DNA of 64,000 nt from positions 496,001-560,000 of the forward strand of contig QNQO01000455.1 in the NCBI GenBank assembly GCA_003290165.1. The letters run 5' to 3'. Position 1 is the stretch's first letter. Each line of letters begins with the position of its first letter. Source of the DNA: Berberis thunbergii. Taxonomy: Eukaryota > Streptophyta > Magnoliopsida > Ranunculales > Berberidaceae. Below the pieces are notes generated by a model, which did no database searches, had not been told where the DNA came from, and saw only the letters and a program-made list of their open reading frames with translations. Below are positions 47,078 through 61,200 of this stretch, piece after piece. The position numbers and the translations under genes were made by a program.

Positions 47078-50000
47078 CTAATTTATCTTACAAAACAGGA
47101 CCGTGTTTGGGTTGGGAGATAAAAGACGGCTCAGATTTAATTAAATATATGAATTTGACGGATCTTATAGAACTTAAAGCACCAAGAGTGCATGGATTCG
47201 ATTCTCATGCTCAATATTTGATATTTATTTATTTTTGGGAGATAAAATACGGCTGAGATTTATCCTAACATGAAGATCTAATGGCTGAGACTTAAAGTTA
47301 GCATTTATGAAGATTTATCCTCAATAAGAGTGCAAATGATCGACTCCCATACCCAACGGTTTTTTATTTTATTTATTTATTTTCTTCAAAATTTGATTAT
47401 GGGGATTAGGCATGTAAGTATATTTATTTATTTATCATCCTTAAACATTTATATCGTGGAGTAATGCTAAAGTAATGTAGATTAATGACACAACCTTAGG
47501 GTGTGATTAATGTTGCAACGTTAACCTTGGGGGTATGATTATTGATACATGTTTTGAATGACAATATATATTTATTAAGGCACCAAATTCGATTTTTTTT
47601 TTTTTTTTTTTTTTTTTGCAAAAGTCCAGTCCATTGACAATCCTAATTATCATAGTGATTGAAATTAAAAAAAATACTTTTGCTTTGAGATAATACGTTG
47701 AGTTATTGACAAGAATAATGTGATTTATTAACATGTATAGTGAGACTTCAATGTTAGAATATTCCTAGCATATATTAGAATACAATGTTGAATATTCTAG
47801 TATACATTTGAATGCATTTGTATATAGTGTGATTTACATATGCATACAGTAAGACTTCAATGTTAAGCATGTATACAATGTGATTTACATTTGCATAAAA
47901 AATGTGCTACTCTGGATGTACTGTATTTATTGCTCATTAGTAGACTTTGTCAAAATTTTGTTGTCTATTCAAACATCTAGCATGTGGAATAATGTTGTAG
48001 TGATTCATTTTATATATTTACATTTTAAGAATTAAAAATGCAATATTATTGTGTATGACAAGGTTTAGTGTTGGAAACAAATTTAAGAAAATAAAGTAAA
48101 TTTTGTTGAAATTTTGAAAAAAATATATTATGTTTTGTTGTCTACTCAAACATTTAGCACGTGGAGTAATGTTGTAGTGGTTTATTGTGTTTTATGTCAT
48201 TTTGGTGAATTTACAAATGCAAACTTATGGGGTGTGATAAATTTTATTATTGAGAAAATTTTAAAAACAAGATAGCCTGTTAAAATTCAACAAAAATACT
48301 GAAACTATTTTAGTTTAAGTTACCATTACAGAAACATCAAATATTTGTGATTGAGATAATACCGCAACCTTGGGATATATGATTAGTAACACGTGTCTGA
48401 TAATATATATTTATTAGACAACTTTTTTTTAATGACAAATTTTTTATTGTTTTTTTTTATTATTATGATTTGGTTTAAGCCCATGTACCAGTAGTTATTA
48501 ACATATTGACCTAAAATTTTAAGAGTCATGCCGAGTGATTTTCAACACAGTTAAAGCCATGAGAAACACGATAGAAAGATAAGCCGCAATGAAAATAGTA
48601 AACACTGTATGGTAGTGCCAACGGCATGGGAAATACTCTAATTTATCTTACAAAACAATACGGTGTTTGGGTTGGGCGATAAAAGACCGCTCAGATTTAA
48701 CCAAATATATGAATCTGATGGATCTTATAGAACTTAAAGTACTAAGAGTGCATGAGTTTGATTCTCATGCCCAACATTTGATATTTATTGATTTATTTTT
48801 TTAAAGATAAAATACGGTTGAGGTTTATCCAAACATGAAGATCTAATGACTTGGACTTAAAGTTATCATTTATGAAGATTTATCCCCAATAAGAGTGCAA
48901 ATGATCGACTTCCATAACCAACATTTTTTATTTTATTTATTTATTTTTTTCAAAATTGATTTTGGGGTTTAGGCGTGTAAGTATATTTATTTATTTATCA
49001 TCCTTAAACATTTAAAATGTGGAGTAATGTTATAGTAAGGTAGATTAGTGACACAACTTTAGGGTGTAATTAGTGGCGCAACATTAACTTTGGGGTATAA
49101 TTATTGACACATGTTTTGAATGACAATATATATTTATTAAGGCACCAAATCCGATTTAAAAATTTTTTTTTTCTACAAAAGTCCAGTCCGTTGACAATCA
49201 TAATTATCATGGTGATTGAAATTAAAAAAAAAATACTTTTGCTATGAAATAATATGCTAAGTTATTGATAAGAATAATGTGATTTATTGACATATACAGC
49301 GAGACTTTAGTGTTAGAATATTCTTAACATACATTAGAATACAATGTTGAATATTCTAGCACACACTTGCATGCATTTGTATATAGTGTGATTTACATAT
49401 GCACATAGTGAGACTTCAATGTTAAGCATGTACACAATGTGATTTACATTTGCATACAAAATGTGCTACTCTGGAGGTACTATATTTCTTGCTCATTAGT
49501 AGATTTTGTCAAAATTTTGTTGTCTATTCAAACATTTAGCATGTTGAACAATGTTGTAGTGGTTCATTTTATATATTTGCATTTTAAGAATTAAAAATAC
49601 AATATTATTTTGTATGACAGGGTTTAGTGTTGGGGAAAAAAAAAGTAAAATTTGTTGAAATTATGAAAAAAACAAAATTTATGTTTTGTTGCTTAATCAG
49701 ACATTTAGCATGTGGAGTAATCTTGTAGTGGTTTATTGTGTTTTATGCCATTTTGATGAATTTACAAATGCAAATTTATGAGGTATGACAAATTTTACTA
49801 TTGACAATTTTTTTAAAAACAAGATAGACTGTTAAAATTCAACAAAAATATTGTAACTAATTTAGTTTAAGTTACTATTACAAAAACACCAAATATTTGT
49901 GATTGAGATAATACCGTAACTTTAGGATATGATTAGTAACACGTGTCTTGAACGATAATATATATTTATTATATAACTTTTTTTAATGACAACATTTTTT

Positions 50001-50175
50001 ATTGTTTTTTTATTATTATTATGATTTAGTTTAAGCCCATGTACCAGTAGTTAATAACATATTGATCTAAAATTCTCAGAGCCATGCCAAGTGATTTTCA
50101 ACACAGTTAAAGCCATGAGAAACACGACAGAAAGATAAGTCGCAACGAAAATACTTAACACCGTACGGTAGTGCA
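47078..50175 (+). repeat. Tandem duplication of a ~1.56 kb AT-rich unit
   Basis: Unit 1 (47078-48637) and unit 2 (48638-about 50175) start with the same CTAATTTATCTTACAAAACA and run in parallel: ATAAAAGAC.GCTCAGATTTAA, AAGAGTGCATG, GCACCAAATC.GATTT, CTACTCTGGA.GTACT, CATGTGGAGTAAT, TTTTCAACACAGTTAAAGCC and a G-T-GGTAGTGC end. Divergence is modest (I estimate 7-10%). Neither unit encodes a protein. A similar end (AGTGCCAACGACACGAGGCA) recurs near 50822. Short hairpin ends, CTAA followed by T, and a TCTATATTATAATTC start at 50175 hint at Helitron-type ends, but this is not proven. Confidence 0.85.
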
Positions 50176-51536
50176 CCCTAATCTATATTATAATTCAGAG
50201 TGGTGTTTTACTATTTATTGTTGTTTGGGACAAAGTCAAATCAAAACGATTAGATATAAAAAATTATTATGATTGAAATGAGGGAAATGTATTGAATTTG
50301 AGGGTTGAGATTCATTTCCTATGATAACATGTTTGTAAATATAAAACATGTAGAAAGACAAAAATAATGAAAAACTTTTGAAAAAGTTGGTAGAATATAC
50401 ATGTGGCGGAGAGAGAAAATATTGTGTTTTCCTTTTAGCAAAATGAAAATTTATCATAACTATCTGCATTATTGTCGGATTTTGGTAAACTTAGTATCGT
50501 TGAAATGCGTTTTTTGAAGATATTTCCAACAAAATCAATAATCAATTCAAGTGCTAAAATTTTAAAAATGAATCGGATATCTTAATGAACATTTAAATAA
50601 AACCCCAAACTTCACGTTTTGGCGAATTTAAAGATTGGAGGATAACTCATTATCGACATAATTTTTTGCCCCAATTGATTCAATTTTGACTGAGTCTAAC
50701 CCTAAAATTTATAATATATATTTTTACATTAGAATAAACTTATACTTCAATATTGATTAAGAGAAAAAAATGGCGATGATGTTCAATACAAAATATTTAG
50801 CAAAAATAAAATTATGTGGAGTGCCAACGACACGAGGCATACTCTATTAATATATATATATATATAGCAGAGCCACTACTACTAGTGGGATTCGAAATAC
50901 ACAAGTTCTCATACTTTCTACCATAAAATCTAGGGACTTCAAAAGGAAAACAGTTTTTCTAAACGTCGTGAGACGTTTAGAAGGGTTGAAAGGAAAATCA
51001 TCATAGTAAACCAAAGAAGTTGATTGTGCAACTTAGGGTTGGTTCAGTTTTAAAATTTTCAAACCGAAATCGAACCCACTATTAACAAAATTGATTTGAT
51101 TATAATTTATGTAAATCATAACCGAACAGACTAAAATCGAACCAAAACCGAACCAAATATTTTAAACATATTATATTATTTATATATAAAAATATATATT
51201 ATTTATAATATATTCGATCGATTCGGTTTGGTCGGTTAAAATCACATAAAAATCGAAAATCGAACCGACCACTTCGATTTTGAATTTTTTAAAATCGAAA
51301 CCGATCCGAAATTTAAACCGAATCAATCAGCTCGGTCGATTTAATCGATTTGTTGTTCCACCTTAGTGCAACTACGTGTGGCAGGAAATTGCGTTCACTT
51401 TCAATATAAAAACATAAAAACGCCTCATCTATTAGGCCATGCAAATTTTAATGCATTGGATTTTGGTGGCTAATGATATGACATGTGGATCATCACAAAG
51501 CACATGGCTAAATGTTAGCCTTGCTAATGAGCTAGG
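50176..51536. other. Non-coding spacer with simple AACCGAA-rich stretch
   Basis: AT-rich. 51023-51360 is a low-complexity stretch built from AAACCGAA / TCGGTTTGG motifs on both strands. (TA)n lies near 50847-50866. No gene was seen. Confidence 0.45.
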
Positions 51537-51613
51537 CCGACTCATCACCATCCATCATGTTAGAGATGCTAAAAATAGATTCATTTCTAAGATGATGGAT
51601 GGTGATGGGTCGG
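51537..51613. repeat. Near-perfect 22-bp inverted repeat (stem-loop)
   Basis: Arms 51537-51558 and 51592-51613 pair with a single mismatch around a 33-nt loop. The left arm includes CTCATCACCATCCATCAT. Weaker pairing may extend outward. The stem-loop is pre-miRNA-sized, with no family match I recognise. Confidence 0.75.
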
Positions 51614-52276
51614 TCAGGCTGTGCGTGCTTGGCTCTCTAGAATTAGAGTATGTCATTAAAAGCTATGCAAGCCCTTGCCAAAGGCCTCTCCGCACGCACT
51701 TCCTATATCGAGTAGGTGTTGGGTATAACTATTGGGTGTCTCATGAGATTGCCTAGTGATAAACCCCTTACCGGATGACAACATACAAGGTTCTAGGCAT
51801 GGCAACATGGCTTGACCTGATGGGTATCCGCACCTCCTCAACTCAACTCTAATTGTTTGGGTGTAGAACCGATTATTTAGGTTCCTAGATTCGGGTACGA
51901 GTCTTGGTGAAAGGAACCTAAGCTAAGTTCCTCCTGGTTGGTATAATCTGCGGCAACCACTCTGCCAAACCCCTCACCAGCCTCTCAACTACTACCCATT
52001 ATCTCCCAACGACTCTTTGGAAATCATTTACTGTTCCTTCCATTTGCACCTGTAAAAGAGACACAGCCCCATCTAAACAACTCACCTAACTCCACGTGTC
52101 ACTCTCTACTCCACTGTTCTCCTACTAAACTACCCGCCAAACACGATCTGCCATTTCAAACCTCACTTCCCTCTCTCTCTCTCTCTCTCTATCTCTCCCA
52201 TAAAAAACCCAGCAGCTAGGGTTTCTCGTTTCACCAAAACCCCCTTCGCGCTCCTCTATCTCTACCACCACCACCA
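51614..52276 (+). promoter_or_regulatory. 5' flank of the BIO3-BIO1 gene with CT-rich leader
   Basis: No other gene is present. A pure (CT)n tract at 52170-52190 followed by CT-rich sequence and CCACCACCACC runs to the ATG at 52277. Pyrimidine patches of this kind are common around plant transcription starts and in 5' leaders. No convincing TATA box was found. Confidence 0.5.
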
Positions 52277-55200
52277 ATGCCGTCACTCTCCGCTCTCTTC
52301 TCCACCTCTCACCACCGCCACCTCCGCCTTCTCCTTTCCTCCCACCTCCACCGCCACATTTCCACCTCCCCTCCCACTCCCTCCCTAGACCTCCCCCTCT
52401 CTCATCCAATCTACATGATTTGGGGATCCAACACCGGCGTTGGCAAAACCCTAGTTTCAACCGGTCTCGCTTCCTCCGTAATCTCCAATTCCTCTTCATC
52501 TTCATCCACTCCCTCTCAATTCAACTACATCAAGCCAGTTCAAACAGGTTTCCCTTCCGACTCCGATTCTCGTTTCGTCTACCGTAAGCTTTTGGAGATT
52601 TTCACCCGTAGGAAAGGGAAATTCAGCTTGTATGCTTCGAATCACGCGCTTAAAGCCTCGGTTTTCGCAGCAAATGAGGTTGTAGGAGTAGGAAATGAGA
52701 ATGAGTTGGATGTGAGAATTAATGGTGGGATTAGGGATTTGTGTAGTTATGAGGAGAGGAGGATTGTGGGAGTTGATGAATTGGCGGAAGCGAAATTGGT
52801 TTGTAAGATGATTTATGGATGGAAGGAGGCTATTTCTCCGCATCTTGCATCGGAGAGGGAAGGTGCGGCTGTGGAGGATTCGGTGTTGTTGGAGGCGTTG
52901 AGGAAGTGTTTGAGGGTTGGAGTGGAAGATGTGGGGAGTGGTTGTGAAGGGGTTTGGAGTGTAATTGAGACTGCTGGGGGTGTTGCGAGTCCTGGGCCTT
53001 CGGGTACTCTACAGTGCGACCTGTATAGGTATGTACTTGATACCCCTGCATTCTTCCTGGTAGTTTTATGATAGAAAGTGCTTGTATCAATTATTATTCC
53101 TATAATCTTACCTTAAAATGGGTTTGAATTATAAGAGAAAATTATGGAAAGAAGTAAAGGATAAGTATACTGTCGAAGCAAGTGAGTATAATTTATAAGA
53201 AAATGGAGACTATAAGAGGAATTTGGATGGATTAGCACTTGTGATGGTATCAAAATCTGATCAGCATTCAGCTGATATTGTTTTGACTGACAATGCGCCA
53301 ATGGAGTACTATTTTTTGGGTCATTATTTGAAGTTGTGAGATAGAAGTTTAGAACTATCGATCATGGACTGAGGAAGTCCACGAAAAGGGATGGCCCCAA
53401 CTAGGAAATTTAAATTTTGTTTAAGCTTTAACAGAAAGCAATGCAATTTGACAATCACAGAAGTTTATTTTTCCTTTCACACTTCAAAGCACTTGAGCGC
53501 ATGCCAAGTGCAACAGTCATGTTACATTGTAATATTATCTTCATGTATTAATGGAGAAGATCTCCACTCTATATTATTTATTGAATTCTTCATATAGATT
53601 TTTGAAGAGTGTTATGATTTATTGTTATGGTATACCAGGCCTTTTAGGTTACCCGCTGTTCTTGTTGGGGATGGGTGCTTAGGTGGTATCTCCGGAACTA
53701 TTTCAGCATATGAGAGCTTGAAGCTTAGAGGGTACGATGTTGTTGCTGTCATTCTTGAAGACCGTGGTCTAGTAAATGAGGTGCCTTTGGCATCTTACCT
53801 GTGTAAGAGGTAATTATTACACTAATATTGTTGCACCTCTCTTGCATTAAGGGTGTCTGTTAAGATGCCTTCTTAACTCATTTATGTTTCTAGGGTGCCT
53901 GTGCTCGTGCTCCCACCTGTTCCTCAGGAGCAATCAGACAATCTTATTGAATGGTTTGATGAGTCTCAAAGCGTATTTGATTCCCTGAAGGACATAATGC
54001 TATCTGCTCATTCGGAAAGGATATGTAGATTACGAGAAATGCCAAAGAAGGCAAAAGATATCTTATGGTGGCCGTTCACTCAGCATAATCTCGTTCCTGA
54101 AGAAAGTGTTACAGTGATAGATTCACGTTTGGGTGAAAACTTTGCTATCCATAAGGTTTACATGAAGCACATTGTTACTTCCACTGATTGAAAATTGTTA
54201 ACTGCTTAAAATATTTCTTGTTATATCATTGATATACTAGGTAAAATGTCATGTATAATGCATTGGAAGCTCAGTCCGTGACACTTTACCAAGCCATGAT
54301 GCATATCATCATCTTCTTTTTTTCATTCTAGGCTAATTTAGGATTTGGGCAGATCTCATCAATCAATGTCACCATTCACTTTACATTTTTTCTCTTCATC
54401 ATTATAGGCAAAAAGTGGTGAGCTTATAAGTCATCAGTTTGATGCATGTGCTAGTTGGTGGACCCAAGGCCCTGATGCCGCTTTACAGGTCAACTACCCA
54501 CCCCTTGCTCATGGATTATGTTTTGTAAATGAACCATTATTAGTGTTTGTATTGTTTGACTCCATCTTGGTTGGTATTTGTTGCAATTTTAGCATATATA
54601 CTCTGTAGCCGAGAATATTTATCTTTTGTACATGTTTCTCTAGGAGTAAGTTCAATGGTGCATTAATGGACTATTTTCACCAGCTCGGTGATTTATTTTG
54701 GTCTACTTATCTTGTCCACTTTCTTCATCTGACCTGCAACGTTTTGGGGAACCTTTTATTTTGGAACATGGTGAACTGGGAGGAAAGTTGTTAATTTTTT
54801 TTTTTTTTTTGAGTTTTTCCTGGGTAGCGCCAAGGTAGGTAGTGGATCTACAGTACTTTGGTTGTGCTTCAGTTTTTATTAAACTTAAAAGTAAAGGATA
54901 AAAATGAATTAGCAGCCTTCAATATTTTGCATCATCAAAGAGTCAGGGATGGAAAATAGCATTGTTCGAATATCAAACTTTTTAATTTTACTAACTGTGA
55001 TTATTTAATTAGGTGGTTTCAGATTGAGCTCGCAAGAGACATGGGTTATGCTACTGCAAGATTTGGGCATGTAATGTTTCCTGAAAATGTATATGAGCCA
55101 GCACTACGATGTGCAGAGCTTTTGCTTGAAGGTGTAGGAAGAGGTTAGTTATTTATATTTTGCAGCTGAAACTGAATGTAACTAAAAACGATACCTTGTT

Positions 55201-58200
55201 TAAATGCTCGTACCTGTCTTAGACAAAGGTTGATCCGTGGACAATGGGTCAGGGATCAATAGGTTTCTATGCATTTCATGCTGAAAATGGATTGGCTTAA
55301 TGGTTTCTTCTGTTAATGATGGCTATTTCACTTTGTTAAATAAAATCATCAGTAGCTTAGTTTTACTACAATATACTTTTTGTGTCAAATTGTTCTCAGT
55401 ACATACGTCAACTTCTTGTTAAACACAATTTACTGCAATATAGGTGCCTAAATTTTCTTGTCTTTGGTGAAGCCGAAATATCTTACATTGTGCACACAGA
55501 AAGGTGTACAATGACTGGTTTTTATTTAGCTACTGATATTATGTCCTGAGATTTAAATGCGCATAGGTCAAGTGAATTTCTTATATCATGTTACCTCAAG
55601 GGCCTAATATGTGATGAACAATACCATTACACGCTTCTTTTGCAATTCCCTCGTTTATTTCCTTGATAAGGAATTGTATATCATTGTTGCTTGTGTAGGT
55701 TGGGCGTCTCGGACTTTCTTCTCAGACAATGGATCAACAGCTATTGAGATAGCCCTTAAAATGGCATTCCGGAAATTTTCATTGGATCATGGAATTCTTA
55801 TGGATGTCTGCAAGGGAAACGCCATTGAGAAAACTATGGAGTTCAAGGTTGGTCTTGCTAGTTCAGATGTTATTATATTCTCTCACTGCATGTAAATATG
55901 TTTCTAAGACTTATTTATTTATGTATTTGGTTTGTGTATAAGATTCCACACATCACTAAAAAAGTATGCTTTATGATAATATATCACTGGTATGGCATCA
56001 ATGACATCTGATATTATTCATCAACCTGTTTGAGTAGTTTAAGACTCAATATATGACAATTTGACGCCGGGCAGAATAACGATTATCCTGCAGGCTAGTT
56101 CAACAGACAATTTACAAGGAAGGATACAAGAGATTCGCCAAAAAACACAGAGAAATAACTCTAATGTTAAATTAAATTATTCAAATCAAAAGTAGAATCA
56201 AATACTAAAATAACAAACAGTATATTCCTAAAATAAAAGTAAAGCCTAATCCTAAAATGAAATTAAAAAGACTTATAATTAAATTGAAAGATTACAAATA
56301 AGTTATTTAGTAAATAACTTTTAGAGTAAATTAGGAACCCTAGAAACCCAAATTAGGAACCCTAGAAACTCTATTGCATCACAATTGTAATAAGTATTCG
56401 AAAAAATGATAATCGTACACCATATTGGCAACTATATAGATCTTCGAGTTGCTCAATCTGGGTACTGATTGTTCCCATGAATTAAAGATGCACGTTTGTC
56501 CCTAGAGAATTACGTTGATAGTTAGACAAAGAATGTACAACAATAAAGACAAACAGGTTCTGCATTCCTGCATTCCTATTAAGTGATCAGACTTGAATTG
56601 GAAGCGTATCTGTGATACCCTTGTGTGGGCGGACCTGAGGGTGAGGGTTGGAGCCCAATAGGCCCAACAGGCCTGTGGATCCCAAGAGGGGTTGGACGAG
56701 CTACTCAAGAGGGATCATAGTCCCACATTGCCTGGGTGTGGGAGGGTGATGTGCTTTATATGTACGAGCTTGGCTCTACATGATACAACGCGTTTTAAAG
56801 CCGTGCGGACCGGTTTGGACCCATAGCGGACAATATTGTGTCATGTGGACCGGATCGTTACAGTATCAGTGTGAGATACTTGGTGCCAGTGTATAAACCC
56901 ATCTTATTATACTGAAACATTCCCAATGAAGCATCTAAATGGGAAGTACTAAGCTAAAATATTTTAGCACTTAAAAAGCATTCACCAGTTCTTAATGCAG
57001 ATAGATAAAGTGATGAACTAGTTGTCCTAACCCTTGTTTCTTTTGTTCAGGTTTTGGCTCTTAATGGATCTTATCATGGTGATACTTTGGGTGCAATGGA
57101 AGCACAGGCTCCCTCGTCGTATACGGGATTCCTACAACAACCATGGTATGGGTTCTTAGGCCATCTAAGCAGTTAGGAGATTATGGTGTCTTCATTATTC
57201 CTAATTGCATTTTTTTAGAGATTCAATCCCATATTGACCTCTTTGATCTTTGGCTAGTTGGATATTTCATAGTGGTTTCTCATGTTAAATATCCTTTAAG
57301 GCTGATAAAACTAGAAGAATCTATAGAAGTAGGAATCATAATTACCAGCATAAAAACGGTGTGTTATCACGAAATATTAGCACAATCAGCTATTCCCTAA
57401 GTACAATCGTCTCTATAAGCCAAAAATAAATAAGAGGTATTTTATATGTGATCTGGGGAGCTACTTCCTTCGTTTCCGCGCGTTGAATTTCTGAATTTTC
57501 TGCCATTTACTTTATAATATTTTACTGAACACGTAAAATCAGCAAAAACTAAAACGAAATATTATTAAGTAACCAAACTTCTTCAACAGTTGAATTTAGT
57601 AATCTAATTATTCATTTATTTATTTGTTTATTATTATTTTCTAGAATGCCATAATATGCTAATAAAAAAACGAACATTTTTTTTTTCATTGCTCATCTAC
57701 TGAACCATCTAAAGTTGCCAAATGGTTAACTCATTGGCATGACACTGTGCCCATAAATGGAGTGGGGAGACATCGTATGGTGTGTCTGCATTTTGACTTG
57801 GCATTTGATATTGCACAGAAGAGAACAGTTCCAGTTTATTTGCATAAACTTTTACCTATGATTATTTGCAGGTACAGAGGTAGAGGTCATTTTCTGAATC
57901 CTCCAACAACATTTCTTTGCAATGAGTTTTGGGATATATCCTTACCCAAAGAAGTGCTGCAATCTGAAAATCTGTGTCCTGAAAATTTGAGTGAGTTGAA
58001 ATCTTTTCACCTCCAGCTGTTGAGTTTGTATTCATTTTCTCATGGTGAAACCTGTTCTTTATATTTGTTACAGCCTTCAGGTCACGTGACGAGCTCTTCA
58101 ATAGAAGTCGGGATGGTTCAGATCTTGCCAGAAGTTATTCAACATATATATCTCAGCACTTATCATTATTAGGATCTGGTTCAGGTCACATTGGAGCATT

Positions 58201-61200
58201 AATTATAGAACCAGGCAGGACAACTGTGCTTACTTTTAATTCTGCCTGTCCAAGTTTACATGTTTGAAGTTAGATTATGTGTTCCGACCACTGGTCCCTG
58301 TCTCCCTCTCCCTCTCCCTCTCCCTTTTCTTTTCTTAATTGTTATTATTATAATCCTTAGTGTCAGACTTAAAGATAAAAAAAGGAAGGTATAGATGTTT
58401 GAGCAAGAACCTACATGAGAACTGCATGTTTGACAAAGATAGGTCTCAATGGAGTCCCCAATGCCCAATTCAGTATTCCTTTTCTGAATGATTAGTGGTT
58501 ACTCGGTATAATAATTCTGCATATTAATCAATATTTGGAGATGTTTTGCAGTGATACATGCTGCTGGTGGTATGCATATGGTTGATCCACTCTTCCAGAG
58601 AATCCTCGTTAAAGAGTGTCGTAATCGAAAAATCCCAGTTATTTATGATGAGGTTTTTACAGGTTTTTGGCGTCTTGGGGTTGAGGTGGGTTCTTGATGG
58701 TGGTGTACTTGTGCTTCTTTCTAATTTTACTCTACTTGACTAAAAATGTTACCTTTCCAGTCTGCAAGTGATCTACTTGGCTGTCTGCCTGACATAGCTT
58801 GTTACGCGAAGTTGATGACTGGTGGGGTTATACCCTTGGCTGCCACATTGGCGACAGATGCTGTTTTTGATGCATTCAAAGGGGACTCAAAGGTATTTGT
58901 GCATATATTGTAGATATCACGGTGTTTTAACCTGATTTTAGGATAAGATATTGTGGTATATTCGATTTACACAAATGTGCTTTGTCCCTGATTGTCTCAA
59001 GTATATAATATGCTCACTTGATATGTTTTCAGCTCATGGCGCTTCTGCATGGACACTCTTACTCTGCCCATGCCATGGGATGCACTGCTGCTGCAAAAGC
59101 CATTCAATCATTTAAAGATCCTGTGACAAATATCAATATTTCTACTGATGGCAAACGACTCAGAGAGGTATTCAGCTTGTTAGGTTTCCATTACTCTTAT
59201 TCCTGTTGTGCGTCACAATCATATTTTAAAGAGCCATTATTACACTCGTGAAGGGGAAATCGTTATCTGATCCCTGGATTTAAACCAATTTGCTAGAAGA
59301 TTTTGTTCCATAAGTGTGTGCATAGAGATGAAAATATTCAATTTCCAAAGGATAGGATCATTGTAGTTGAGGCGGAAGCGAGCCTCAGTGACGCGAGACA
59401 ATGCTCATGCATTAGTGACGCGAGACGGTCTTAACATTTTGTTTAATTTTTTTTAATAAATAAATTGAAGCATATTAGCATAAATATGTACAAAAGTCAA
59501 ACAAGTACCTAGAATCAAAATGAAAACATAATAAAATTGCATAGCATAGCAAAAAGATGCATTGCATAAGTGTCAAGTAACTTGCAAACATCCTCTAAAT
59601 CATTAAAAAAAAAAGAGAAATCAGCAACAAAAATATCAAAGCATAATGTAACTAGTTCACCAACTTCTCATTTCTCACTATTTCACTCAACCTCCTCTTC
59701 ATAACCCAATTCTTGATCATCATTTTCTACAATTCCTTTAGCATTCACTTCAAAATTTTCATCATCTTCAAAATCAACTATGTCTTCCTCTAAATCCAAC
59801 AATCGAATGGCGTAGATATAGATGCAACAAAGCTTCTTCTTGAGTTAGTTGCTGGAGTTGTACTATTTTTAGAACAGTTCTACGTGGTTGTGATGATCCT
59901 TCACCAACTCCAACAACTTGTGCATATTGACGAATTCATCATCTGCATTCATTTCCTCTGGCATCTTCCCAATTAGCCACTCATTGCTTTCATCAATGTT
60001 AGGAAATACGATCAATCGTGTCACGATGAGCATAACGGTTCTTATACTTTTGATTGTACTTGATGAAAACCAAATCATTGAAGCGCCTTTGCTCTTGCCT
60101 ATTCCCCTATTCCTCTTTTTGTATGGATCTTAATGTTATGCAAATTAATGGAAATATAAGTATGCTGTATAAGAAAATAAACAATTAATATTCCACTCAT
60201 TTCCATGTAAATATGCCCAAGGTGGTGAGGCGGATGCCTTATTTCACCGCACCACATTGCCTCACTTTAAGGCGGATTTCTGTAAAAATGCCTTGAGGCA
60301 CAACTAGGCGGTCGCCTTGAAATAAGAACGCAGATATAGATGTTAGAAATAAAGCTTTATTAGATGGCCAAATGTAGGGCACTCGCTAAATTTTAAATCT
60401 GACTAGATGCAGTTAATGTGATCTTTAGGATGATTCTTTTCATTTACCAGGCCAGATGTTCTGTATTCATAAGTGGTGTGTACCGTCAGTTACTTCCTAT
60501 GAGGACTTGTAAAATCAATATCTTATTTGATAAAGAACTACAAGAAACCAATAATTTATAAAGTGTAAACAATGTACTGCATCCCATGATCTCGTTTATA
60601 TAATGTTATTAAAGGTCTATCTATTACTAGCATAAACATATTTAATGAATTTATGTATAATTTCACATCCACCACAAAGTTTGCAAGTGCATCTCATTTT
60701 TACCCACCTAGCTCCACCTCTGGGGGTGTGCTTTATACACTTTGGAGTGTTTCCTACCTAGTAAAAGTTGCCAGTTTTCCATTCCTGGTTCATTCAGAAG
60801 ATGCATGCTATATACTGTCAACAGCAAAACAGGACAAGAAACAGTCTGATAAAAAAGGTATCTAACCAAAATCAAAATTGGGAAGAGCAGGGAATAATCC
60901 ACCAAAAGGTATAATACAAAATATAAGAACCAAAAGGTGAAGATAGGATCTCCAAAACAAAATATGGTGAAAAGGGTAATGTATTTGATAATTTTCACTA
61001 GCATGACTGTCATTTACGTCACTTTTTCTTATTATATTTAACTTAGAGATTCATACTCAAAGTTCTGTTGTGTTACTTTCAGTTATGGGATACGGGGCTT
61101 GTGTGCGAGCTATCATCACATCCAGCAGTACAAAGAGTGGTGGCATTGGGAACTCTATTTGCTGTAGAATTACAAGCAGAAGGCAGTAATGCTGGGTATA

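Noticed and set aside
47180..47240. tRNA-like B-box (GGATTCGATTCTC) in the tandem unit
   Set aside because: No cloverleaf or A-box at the right distance; insufficient to call a tRNA or SINE.
51439..51756. 105-codon frame upstream of BIO3-BIO1
   Set aside because: It runs through the stem-loop at 51537-51613 and lacks any recognisable domain.
52125..52505. 126-codon minus-strand frame opposite BIO3 exon 1
   Set aside because: Gly/Arg-rich shadow of the CT-rich leader and transit peptide region.
57143..57400. 85-codon frame after BIO1 exon 7
   Set aside because: Read-through into intron 7 from the splice donor; no conservation with aminotransferases.
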